Shown piece after piece: positions 1-6,053 of a stretch of DNA of 6,053 bases. The notes under the pieces were generated by a model. The model worked only from the letters and a program-made list of their open reading frames with translations. It made no database searches and was not told the origin of the DNA. The stretch is from an uncultured Lachnospira sp. (GTDB taxonomy: Bacteria; Bacillota; Clostridia; Lachnospirales; Lachnospiraceae): positions 1-6,053 of the forward strand of contig CAKRIN010000051.1 of the NCBI GenBank assembly GCA_934343805.1. The letters run 5' to 3'. The position numbers were made by a program, and so were the translations under genes. Each line of letters opens with the position of its first letter. Within the stretch, counting starts at the first letter, position 1.

Positions 1-813
1 GCTGAGGGCATTATCGACCTTGCCCATCGCGGTGCGGAGCTCATCGTTCTTCAAGAGCTTCACAATTCCCTCTACTTTTGTCAGGTAGAAGATGTTGAGC
101 TCTTCAATCTCGCAGAACCAATCCCTGGTCCGTCAACAGAATTCTATGGCAAACTGGCGAAAGATCTCGGTGTGGTTATCGTAACCTCACTCTTTGAACG
201 CAGAGCACCAGGACTTTATCACAACACGGCTGTCGTTATCGAGAAGGATGGCAGTATCGCCGGCAAATATCGCAAGATGCATATCCCAGACGATCCTGCC
301 TATTACGAGAAGTTCTACTTCACCCCAGGCGATCTCGGTTTCCGTCCTATCCAGACTTCAGTAGGCAAACTGGGTGTTTTGGTTTGCTGGGACCAGTGGT
401 ATCCGGAAGCAGCCCGACTCATGGCATTGCAGGGAGCAGAAATGCTCATCTATCCTACAGCCATCGGTTATGCAACCTATGATACACCGGAAGAGCAGCA
501 GCGACAGCGCGAAGCCTGGACCACCGTCATGCGCGGTCATGCGGTAGCCAATGGTCTGCCTGTTGTTGCCGTAAACCGAGTAGGCTTTGAGCCGGATCCT
601 AGCGAACAGACAGGAGGCATCCAGTTCTGGGGCAGCAGCTTTGTGGCAGGTCCTCAGGGCGAACTCCATTACCGTGCAAGCGATCAGGAGGAAGAAAGCC
701 TGGTTGTAGATATCGATCTCAAGCACAGCGAGGATGTACGCCGTTGGTGGCCATTCCTCCGCGACCGCCGTATAGAAAACTACGGAGACATCACCAAGAG
801 ATTTATAGATTAA
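1..813 (+). CDS. aguB: N-carbamoylputrescine amidase, 5'-truncated by window edge
   Basis: This cytoplasmic nitrilase-superfamily enzyme hydrolyses N-carbamoylputrescine to putrescine, CO2 and ammonia, the final step of the arginine-agmatine route to polyamines. The frame is open from base 1, and 270 residues are visible before TAA at 811-813. Family members are about 290-300 residues, so roughly 20-30 residues, including the start, are missing to the left. The GTG at 172 is internal, because catalytic sequence lies upstream of it. Numbering from the first visible codon, the Glu-Lys-Cys triad is intact: E19 in VLQELHNSLYFCQ, K92 in YRKMHIPDD and C129 in VCWDQWYPEAARLMA. The substrate-class signatures around PTAIGY and the RGHAVANGLPVVAVNRVG stretch also fit AguB rather than a generic nitrilase. 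In many Bacteroidales the agmatine deiminase gene (aguA) is nearby; it is not in this window. Family assignment is firm; exact substrate is inferred from motif similarity. Confidence 0.93.
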   Translation, partial: AEGIIDLAHRGAELIVLQELHNSLYFCQVEDVELFNLAEPIPGPSTEFYGKLAKDLGVVIVTSLFERRAPGLYHNTAVVIEKDGSIAGKYRKMHIPDDPAYYEKFYFTPGDLGFRPIQTSVGKLGVLVCWDQWYPEAARLMALQGAEMLIYPTAIGYATYDTPEEQQRQREAWTTVMRGHAVANGLPVVAVNRVGFEPDPSEQTGGIQFWGSSFVAGPQGELHYRASDQEEESLVVDIDLKHSEDVRRWWPFLRDRRIENYGDITKRFID

Positions 814-827
814 AGAGATTTATAGAT
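796..827 (+). repeat. 15-bp direct repeat across the aguB stop codon
   Basis: AAGAGATTTATAGAT occurs at 796-810 and again, identically, at 813-827 (period 17 bases). The first copy encodes the last residues of AguB (RFID) and the second lies just after the TAA stop. It looks like a small slippage duplication of the gene's 3' end. No function is evident. Confidence 0.85.
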
Positions 828-853
828 AAATTAAGGTATAGATTTTCAGGATA

Positions 854-1762
854 ATGCAGAATTTAGAAGTGATGGTGGTATTATTCATCATCGTAATTTT
901 AGGCTATGTCGCCTGCAAGTTAGGCTATATGGGCGACAAATTTGACAAGAAACTATCCAGCATCGTAGTGGACATAACCTGTCCACTGCTGGTGCTGTCA
1001 TCCGTAATGGGGGATGAGTTGCCCGACCGCACGCTCATCCTCCCCCTTTTAGGTGTCGGTTTCCTCACCTATATATTATTATTGGTATTTGGCTTCTGGG
1101 TTCCACGCCTCATCACCAAGAACCATGACGACCAGGGTATGATAGGCTTTGCCTTGATGTTTGCCAACGTTGGCTTTATCGGATACCCTATCGTATCGAG
1201 CATCTTCGGTCCTAAGGCCATCTTTTATGCAGCCTTGCTGAATATGCCCAACACCTTCTTCATCTTTACGGCAGGTGTGATGCTCATCAAGGGTGAATAC
1301 AGCATCAAGCAGTTCAATCCTAAGGTGCTGGTATCTCCGGCTCTTCTTGCCGCTTTCCTTGCCGCCCTTCTGGTAGCATTGGGCGTACATACCCCCGACA
1401 TCATTGCCCGCCCTGTGACGATGGTAGGAAATGTTACGGTTCCTGCTGCTCTTATGATAATCGGTTCTTCCATGGCAAAACTTCCCGTCAGGGAGATTAT
1501 CGGAAGTCCGAAGGTATACATTTCTTCTGTTCTTCGCCTTGTCGTGGTTCCTCTGAGCATCTACTTTCTGTTCAAGGCGTGTGGTGTCCACGATTTGGTT
1601 AACGACATCAATACAGTAGTCATAGCGATGCCTGTAGCCAGTTTCGGCACCATGTTCTGCTTGAAATACGGTCGCAATCCATCGCTCATCACAGAGATGA
1701 CTTTCATCACCACCCTGGGCAGCATCATCACCATTCCTCTGATTACACTGCTGTTTTCTTGA
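854..1762 (+). CDS. AEC-family (auxin efflux carrier-like) transporter
   Basis: This is a 302-residue inner-membrane protein, full length for bacterial AEC permeases (PF03547), a secondary transporter family with a ten-helix inverted-repeat fold that moves organic anions such as malate or other small metabolites. Hydrophobic segments lie near residues 5-23, 36-53, 61-84, 97-116, 121-144, 158-177, 186-206, 221-241, 253-272 and 280-301. Recognisable family features are NVGFIGYP at 105-112 and the GNVTVPAALMIIGSSMAKL stretch (192-210), whose proline and glycines correspond to the broken crossing helix; a second helix break is suggested by AMPVASFGTMF (258-268). ATG at 854 is the first start in frame, with a weak AGGA three bases before it. 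The gene begins 40 bases after aguB with no terminator between them, so co-transcription is likely. The substrate is unknown; linkage to aguB suggests, but does not show, a polyamine-related metabolite. Confidence 0.9.
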   Translation: MQNLEVMVVLFIIVILGYVACKLGYMGDKFDKKLSSIVVDITCPLLVLSSVMGDELPDRTLILPLLGVGFLTYILLLVFGFWVPRLITKNHDDQGMIGFALMFANVGFIGYPIVSSIFGPKAIFYAALLNMPNTFFIFTAGVMLIKGEYSIKQFNPKVLVSPALLAAFLAALLVALGVHTPDIIARPVTMVGNVTVPAALMIIGSSMAKLPVREIIGSPKVYISSVLRLVVVPLSIYFLFKACGVHDLVNDINTVVIAMPVASFGTMFCLKYGRNPSLITEMTFITTLGSIITIPLITLLFS

Positions 1763-1798
1763 TTTTTTCATGATAAGAACCATAAAGTTAGGGAAAAA

Positions 1799-1830
1799 TT
1801 TCGCTATTTCCTCTTTTTGCACTATCTTTG
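1799..1830 (+). promoter_or_regulatory. Bacteroidetes-type promoter for the plug-barrel gene
   Basis: TATCTTTG at 1823-1830 matches the Bacteroidetes sigma-ABfr -7 consensus TAnnTTTG exactly. Twenty bases upstream, TTTC at 1799-1802 is a one-mismatch version of the -33 TTTG element. Transcription would start near 1836-1838, leaving a leader of about 25 bases before ATG 1862. The rest of the 99-base spacer (1763-1861) is AT-rich and shows no convincing terminator for the upstream transporter gene, so some read-through from the aguB operon is possible. Confidence 0.7.
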
Positions 1831-1833
1831 CAA
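1817..1833. promoter_or_regulatory. Inverted repeat over the -7 element (possible operator)
   Basis: TTGCA at 1817-1821 and TGCAA at 1829-1833 form a 5-bp inverted repeat with a 7-base spacer, and the right half-site shares bases with the end of the -7 box. A bound regulator here would block the promoter. The arms are short, and part of the symmetry comes from the consensus TTTG itself, so chance is quite possible. Confidence 0.25.
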
Positions 1834-1861
1834 GTCGAAAAAACTTAAATGGTTATTATAT

Positions 1862-3640
1862 ATGATATTAAACAGTCTTCTTAAGAATACCCGCCTGATG
1901 TGTCTGGCTGGCTTTCTGGGCAGTACATTGCCACAGATGAACGCGGCCCCGATAGAACATATTGGCGACAGATACATCATGCACGTTTCAGAGATGGAAC
2001 TTACCGGTGAAGAATCTCTCCTCGATGTTCTGATGATGTGTCCTGAGGTAATCAGCCTCGATGGCAACAACATCATCGGCGGTGATTCCTTTGCCAATCA
2101 ATATGGAAAGTTCGTCATCCGTATCGACAATCAGGAATACGGACTCGACTATGCAACCCTGCTCCACCATTTCAAGGCTCGTGAGATTGAAAGCATCAAG
2201 GTTTGCCAGAATGCAGAAGTGATGAAGGGCTGCAGCAGTCTGAAGAAAGTAATCGACATCACCCTCCGCAAGGGCGAAAACGGTGTGAGCGGAAGAGTAG
2301 GACTATTTGGTGATACCTACGGCGGTGGCAAAGGAATCGTCAGCGTTCTGAGCCAGCAGGATGACCTGCGCATCCTCAGCCACGTAGAAGGCAACTTCCA
2401 ACGCACCTCTAATAGCGACAAGGATGCTTATCAGAACCAGAGCTCCAATACCATCAACCATTACTCGCACGAGGGAGCCAAACTCAATGTGCTCTGGACT
2501 CCAACCAGCAAGGACATACTCGAAGTGGATGCGATGCAGACCTATACCCGCAATCATTTCACCCATTCACCAGCCGAATATGTACGTGCCTACCATCTTC
2601 AGGCAGACTATACCCGGACACTAGGCGAGAATGGTTCGAGCATCCTTTTCACCTTGGGTGCAGAACATATCAGCGACAATGGCAGAACCCAGGAAGAAAG
2701 CCAGACCTTCCCTTACCAGAACCACTCCACCTATCCGTTTGCCGTTATAGAGTACGCCTCTCCAATCCTTACCAAAGACCTTTGGATTACAGCAGGTTTT
2801 GAGGGCGGTTTGTCTATCGAGAAGAATTGCATTGCTGATTACATCAACCATTCCAACTACGAGGATTTCTATGTCCAGCTGGATTACAATATCGGCAAGT
2901 GGGGATTCATGGCTGGTGAACGATACCGTATCATCAATTTCCGCCCTAAGCAGATTACTTCTATCAGCAACTGGGAGCATACCACCCACAACCACATCTA
3001 CTCGTTCAGTGCATACTATACCTTCACTCCGGGTCATACCCTGCAAGGCACCTTCTGCCGCCGCATCTTCAATCCGGAATTTGGCGACTTTGTGACTGCG
3101 GGAGATATGGAGGGCGCATGGAAGCCAACCTATACCACCGATATCAGGAATAGTCTTGCCAATGTTACAGAGTTGAAGTATACCTACAGCAAGCCGAATC
3201 TCGTGGTCAGCACCTCGGTGAAGAACATTCACCAGCATCTGATAGACAACAACCACGACAACACATTAGGCATCGGAACCACCGCCTTCTGGCATACCGG
3301 CATCCTTCGCCTTACCGCTGGCTTCAATTACTTCTGGGAACGGGCAGAAACACCAGTGGAAGAGACATCATTAAGAGATACAAGCTATCACAATTTTGCC
3401 GTCTTCAAGTTGGCTCCTCAGCTTACTCTGCCAGACGGCTGGCGTCTTACTTCCAATCTCATCTGGTGTACTTACCGCCATACTGCTACTCCTGCCTATA
3501 CCCCTGCCAATCTCTATGCGGAAGTAGGAGTCTACAAGAATATCGGCAAGCACTTTACCCTGGAAGGCAGATTCCATGATATTGCCAGCCAGCACTTTGG
3601 CAACCGTGCTGCTACAATCGGCTGCACCTATTACTTTTAA
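1862..3640 (+). CDS. Outer-membrane plug/beta-barrel protein, TonB-receptor-like (OMP_b-brl_3 type)
   Basis: This 592-residue protein is probably exported to the outer membrane. ATG 1862 is chosen because it gives a signal peptide (K8, R11, hydrophobic core about 12-24, cleavage likely after A28) and lies just downstream of the promoter; a longer frame from TTG 1817 would begin upstream of the transcript. Residues 45-138 resemble a TonB-receptor plug: ESLLDVLMMCPEVI, then FVIRIDNQEYG, then REIESIKV, ending in VIDITLRKG. The remainder is rich in alternating, aromatic beta-strands. A CRRIFNPEFGDF segment (399-410) and LKYTYS (438-443) recall the OMP_b-brl_3 receptor barrel (PF14905), and the C-terminus GCTYYF ends in the phenylalanine expected for BAM insertion. 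It lacks the carboxypeptidase-regulatory-like domain, shows no clear TonB box, is short for a TonB receptor, and has no SusD-like neighbour. It may be a small receptor, a surface adhesin-like barrel, or one that has lost energised transport. The ligand is unknown. Confidence 0.8.
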   Translation: MILNSLLKNTRLMCLAGFLGSTLPQMNAAPIEHIGDRYIMHVSEMELTGEESLLDVLMMCPEVISLDGNNIIGGDSFANQYGKFVIRIDNQEYGLDYATLLHHFKAREIESIKVCQNAEVMKGCSSLKKVIDITLRKGENGVSGRVGLFGDTYGGGKGIVSVLSQQDDLRILSHVEGNFQRTSNSDKDAYQNQSSNTINHYSHEGAKLNVLWTPTSKDILEVDAMQTYTRNHFTHSPAEYVRAYHLQADYTRTLGENGSSILFTLGAEHISDNGRTQEESQTFPYQNHSTYPFAVIEYASPILTKDLWITAGFEGGLSIEKNCIADYINHSNYEDFYVQLDYNIGKWGFMAGERYRIINFRPKQITSISNWEHTTHNHIYSFSAYYTFTPGHTLQGTFCRRIFNPEFGDFVTAGDMEGAWKPTYTTDIRNSLANVTELKYTYSKPNLVVSTSVKNIHQHLIDNNHDNTLGIGTTAFWHTGILRLTAGFNYFWERAETPVEETSLRDTSYHNFAVFKLAPQLTLPDGWRLTSNLIWCTYRHTATPAYTPANLYAEVGVYKNIGKHFTLEGRFHDIASQHFGNRAATIGCTYYF

Positions 3641-3668
3641 TAGTGAGTAGTGATAAATGTGTAGTGAT
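3641..3668 (+). repeat. Short TAGTGA repeats after the barrel gene stop
   Basis: TAGTGA at 3641-3646 is followed by GTAGTGAT at 3647-3654 and an identical GTAGTGAT at 3661-3668, starting directly after the TAA stop. The array supplies extra stop codons in several frames before the terminator. It is probably slippage-derived, with no clear function. Confidence 0.7.
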
Positions 3669-3671
3669 TAA

Positions 3672-3709
3672 AAAAGTCCCCTGATGCTTTACGGCACCAG
3701 GGGACTTTT
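3672..3709. terminator. Bidirectional intrinsic terminator between convergent genes
   Basis: GTCCCCTGATGC (3676-3687) pairs with GCACCAGGGGAC (3694-3705), a 12-bp GC-rich stem with a single A-C mismatch and a six-base loop (TTTACG). It is flanked by AAAA at 3672-3675 and TTTT at 3706-3709, which extend the stem and provide the U-tract on either strand. It lies 31 bases past the barrel stop and 33 bases past the protease stop, so it should end both transcripts. Confidence 0.92.
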
Positions 3710-3738
3710 CTATTGTTTAATTGATTTATCGTCAGCAA

Positions 3739-3757
3739 ATGATTATTTTCTAATCAT
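3739..3757. repeat. AT-rich inverted repeat at the protease stop codon
   Basis: ATGATTA (3739-3745) and TAATCAT (3751-3757) are perfect inverted copies separated by TTTTC. The repeat covers the last codons and stop (3743-3745) of the minus-strand protease gene. The stem is short and AT-rich, so any hairpin would be weak; it may be incidental. Confidence 0.4.
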
Positions 3758-6053
3758 CTTCTTTCCATTCTGGATATAGATACCCTTAGATGGAACATTT
3801 GGTATTCTGCGACCGTTGAGGTCATACAATGCCGACTTGGTAGTCTCATTATCCAAAGTAGCAGAATTGATACCTGTTACTACCAGGTCTTCTACGATAT
3901 TGTCAAAGTTGACTATCCATTTTTGGGTATACTGATAAGCCTCATACTTTTCCTTACTTCCAGGATAAAGATGCAACGTACGACTTACCTTGTTGCCCTT
4001 GTTATAGAATACGCACCAACTTATCCAAGAAGGAGCCTCCTTATGACGCATATAGACATCAGCTAAAGAATGACATCCCCAGAAAGTATTCAATCCGAAT
4101 TCCCGGATAGTTTCCGGCAGGTCAATTTCTACCAATCCCGTTTCTCTAAACGCATTTACACCAAGAGTATTCACACCTGCCGGCATCTTGAAGTGCTTCA
4201 GATTGGCATTCTTCCAGAAAGCATTCTTAGGAATCATATTGGCAGAATAGGTATCATAAGCCACGACCCTGGCATTACTCAAGTCGATACCAGTAAAAGG
4301 ATGACTGTTCAATTCGTCAAAGTCTCGCTTGTCTATCTCACCGTTTACCTTGATATTGGTGTATACATAATAATCCAGATTCTTACTATCCAACTCAGCC
4401 TTCAGTTGTCCCGGTGCAGCTAAAGTCACCTCAACTGTCTTTTCCTCATAGATGCGATATGTTTTAACTACCAGGTTATAAACTGGTTTTACACCTGGAG
4501 ATATAGCATAGAATGTAACACCATCAGTGAAAGATGCCGTAGGAACACTCTTACCATCCAATTCAATAAAACTCTTGGCAATACCTGCATCTATCTTCAC
4601 ATCGAAATAATAAGGACAGCCCTGCAATGGCTTACCATTGTATAATCTGCTAACCCTATTATAAGCTGAAGAAGCCTCTACAAACTGTGCCCCTTCGCCC
4701 AATTCCATTTTCACTTCGAATGTACGAGGCTGGAATCCTGTAGCAGGCAAATGTACTTCCGCCATATCCGGTCCGAAGATTTCTACATATTCTTCAGTTC
4801 CGTCTTCCTTAGATACAATAGCCAGGTAGTCACCTTCCTGAGCATCCACCGGACAAGCTTCACCTAATGATAATGCAGAAAAATAAAATCCAGGACCTAA
4901 GTTCTTAATAGCAGTTGCTCCAAATACTTTACGGGTTTCGCCCTTGGCATTCTTCAAAGCTATCGCTACCTCTCCGGTAAACGGATTCTCCCCTTGGCTT
5001 TGAAGAGGTAAAAGATAGAGATTCATATTTTTACCTGCCTTCACATCAGTAACATTCATGTTCATCGTTTCCAGATAACCATCAACCTTGATGAATCCCA
5101 GATTAGAAATAACTTCCTTGCCGTCAGATGGCTGAAGCGCAAATACGGCTGCTTGAGATGAATTGTACTGATCTCCCAGAGGCTTTCCGTCAGCTTCAGG
5201 ATTGAGGGCACCGATGCGATAGAATCCATCACAATATCCACCCCAACCCCAGTTTACGCTGAAGCTTTCATCCTTATAGCCATCAATCACAAAGGAGTGA
5301 CCTCCTACATTGGCATCAGAGGCTGCATACAGAATCGGACGGTTGGCATCAATCTCGGCACGCAATCTGCCGTTCCAGACTTCTGCGCCCAAATCCTTCA
5401 TTGTCAGAAGTCTGGCATACTTACTATAACCGAAATACTTTTTCAGAGCAGTTACCAGGTCTTCCAAAGCAGATGCACTTCCTCCATTGGCATATTGCAT
5501 ATTCACAGCAATACCCAGGTCAGACATCAGTCTGGCAACACCATCAAATGCCTCGTCATTATCACCAGTAGTATACTTAGTAGGCATATTATCCCAGTCA
5601 TAATCATGCTCAAAACTTGCGGTAAGGTTCTTCCCATTCCAGTTATAGGAATGGCTTCCAACGCCCTTTGCAGGATAGCCATGATGTTTCATCACAATAG
5701 CACCAGCCGTAGCCACACATCCCGTTACATAATTATTAGGAGTATACTTGTTGAATGGAGCCCCCTGGTTCCATTTCGCGGTATTCAGCAGTTTTTCTCC
5801 AGTAAATTCGGCTCTTGTAGATGTGGTATTAGCCGTATAACTCTTTCCCAATGCAGCAATCTGCTGCTCATAGCTCTTCAGCAAATCCTTCAGACCCTCA
5901 GGCAATCTATTGGCATCAAACGCCCCCGTTGAGGTATAACCCAAAACAGGTGCCACCGCATCATCGCCGGCTATGATGACAAATCCACCGGCATCATTAT
6001 TAAAAACATAGTAGGAATCATTTCCCAGAGTAGAGAGAGATGCTGTAGAGACC
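3743..6053 (-). CDS. Secreted C10 cysteine protease (streptopain/interpain-like) with BspA-type LRR and C-terminal tail, 5'-truncated
   Basis: This is a papain-fold protease precursor, likely secreted or surface-bound, of MEROPS family C10 (PF01640; relatives SpeB, Prevotella interpain A). The frame is open to the window edge and 769 residues are visible; the GTG at 5956 is internal. Comparison with interpain suggests about 40-50 missing residues, including the signal peptide. Numbering from the first full codon (base 6052): the end of the inhibitory prodomain (FVIIAGDD 24-31, VLGY, GAFD 43-46); catalytic domain about 92-305 with Cys112 in VTGCVATA (5717-5719), His252 in GGHSFVIDGY (5297-5299) and W268/W270 in NWGWGG; beta-rich, probably Ig-like region about 315-560; BspA-type leucine-rich repeats about 580-680, with NAF/NTF units beginning at 610, 633 and 655; and a tail with ALYDLNGRRI and KGIYIQNGKKMIRK (about 741-769), a Bacteroidetes C-terminal sorting-type motif. 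The catalytic residues are intact, so activity is expected. Its promoter lies outside the window. Substrate and host target are unknown. Confidence 0.92.
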   Translation of the reverse strand, partial: VSTASLSTLGNDSYYVFNNDAGGFVIIAGDDAVAPVLGYTSTGAFDANRLPEGLKDLLKSYEQQIAALGKSYTANTTSTRAEFTGEKLLNTAKWNQGAPFNKYTPNNYVTGCVATAGAIVMKHHGYPAKGVGSHSYNWNGKNLTASFEHDYDWDNMPTKYTTGDNDEAFDGVARLMSDLGIAVNMQYANGGSASALEDLVTALKKYFGYSKYARLLTMKDLGAEVWNGRLRAEIDANRPILYAASDANVGGHSFVIDGYKDESFSVNWGWGGYCDGFYRIGALNPEADGKPLGDQYNSSQAAVFALQPSDGKEVISNLGFIKVDGYLETMNMNVTDVKAGKNMNLYLLPLQSQGENPFTGEVAIALKNAKGETRKVFGATAIKNLGPGFYFSALSLGEACPVDAQEGDYLAIVSKEDGTEEYVEIFGPDMAEVHLPATGFQPRTFEVKMELGEGAQFVEASSAYNRVSRLYNGKPLQGCPYYFDVKIDAGIAKSFIELDGKSVPTASFTDGVTFYAISPGVKPVYNLVVKTYRIYEEKTVEVTLAAPGQLKAELDSKNLDYYVYTNIKVNGEIDKRDFDELNSHPFTGIDLSNARVVAYDTYSANMIPKNAFWKNANLKHFKMPAGVNTLGVNAFRETGLVEIDLPETIREFGLNTFWGCHSLADVYMRHKEAPSWISWCVFYNKGNKVSRTLHLYPGSKEKYEAYQYTQKWIVNFDNIVEDLVVTGINSATLDNETTKSALYDLNGRRIPNVPSKGIYIQNGKKMIRK

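Noticed and set aside
839..846. Possible -7 box (TAGATTTT) for a separate promoter of the AEC transporter
   Set aside because: The final G of TAnnTTTG is missing, there is no TTTG at the right distance upstream, and the box ends only seven bases before the ATG.
1750..1785. Possible terminator after the AEC transporter gene (T-run with nearby complementary bases)
   Set aside because: The complementary arms are short and interrupted, and the T-run lies between them rather than after a stem.
1079..1822. Long minus-strand open frame opposite the AEC transporter gene
   Set aside because: Its product is rich in charged and low-complexity residues with no recognisable domain, and it is antisense to a clear ten-helix transporter. 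It is a shadow frame.
2621..3256. Minus-strand open frame of 211 codons opposite the barrel gene
   Set aside because: It lies wholly inside a well-supported gene with signal peptide and barrel features, and shows no motif, promoter or start signal of its own.
5297..5932. Plus-strand open frame of 211 codons opposite the protease gene
   Set aside because: It is antisense to the catalytic domain, where Cys112 and His252 are in the other strand's frame. The translation has no recognisable domain.
5954..5956. GTG as the start of the protease gene
   Set aside because: The frame stays open to the window edge and the upstream residues (FVIIAGDD) match the conserved prodomain, so the true start lies beyond 6053.

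Overview
The window looks like chromosomal DNA from a gut or oral Bacteroidales bacterium, most likely Prevotella/Segatella. The reasons are a Bacteroidetes-type promoter (TATCTTTG -7 box), gene starts with little or no Shine-Dalgarno sequence, a C10 (streptopain/interpain-like) protease fused to a BspA-type leucine-rich repeat and a short Bacteroidetes C-terminal tail, and a plug-plus-barrel outer-membrane protein. The genus is an inference from these protein types. No database search was possible.

Layout. (1) 1-813, plus strand: the 3' part of aguB, N-carbamoylputrescine amidase, the last step of the agmatine route to putrescine; its first residues lie left of the window. (2) 854-1762, plus: a ten-helix AEC-family transporter, 40 bases downstream and probably in the same operon. 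(3) 1763-1861: a spacer with a recognisable promoter at 1799-1830. (4) 1862-3640, plus: a short outer-membrane protein with a signal peptide, a plug-like N-terminal domain and a beta-barrel ending in phenylalanine, without the usual extra N-terminal domain and without a SusD partner. (5) 3641-3742: short repeats and a strong hairpin, with an A-run before it and a T-run after it, that can terminate transcription from both sides. (6) 3743-6053, minus: a secreted C10 cysteine protease precursor whose N-terminus lies right of the window.

How the genes relate. aguB and the transporter form a plausible metabolic pair (polyamine synthesis plus transport), but the transporter substrate cannot be read from the sequence. 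The barrel gene has its own promoter and faces the protease gene across the shared terminator. Both encode exported envelope or secreted proteins, but convergent arrangement alone does not show that they work together. No RNA gene, CRISPR array, insertion sequence or phage gene was seen. I did not find a clearly new system; the best leads are the stripped-down orphan plug-barrel protein, the protease-LRR fusion and the aguB-AEC pairing.
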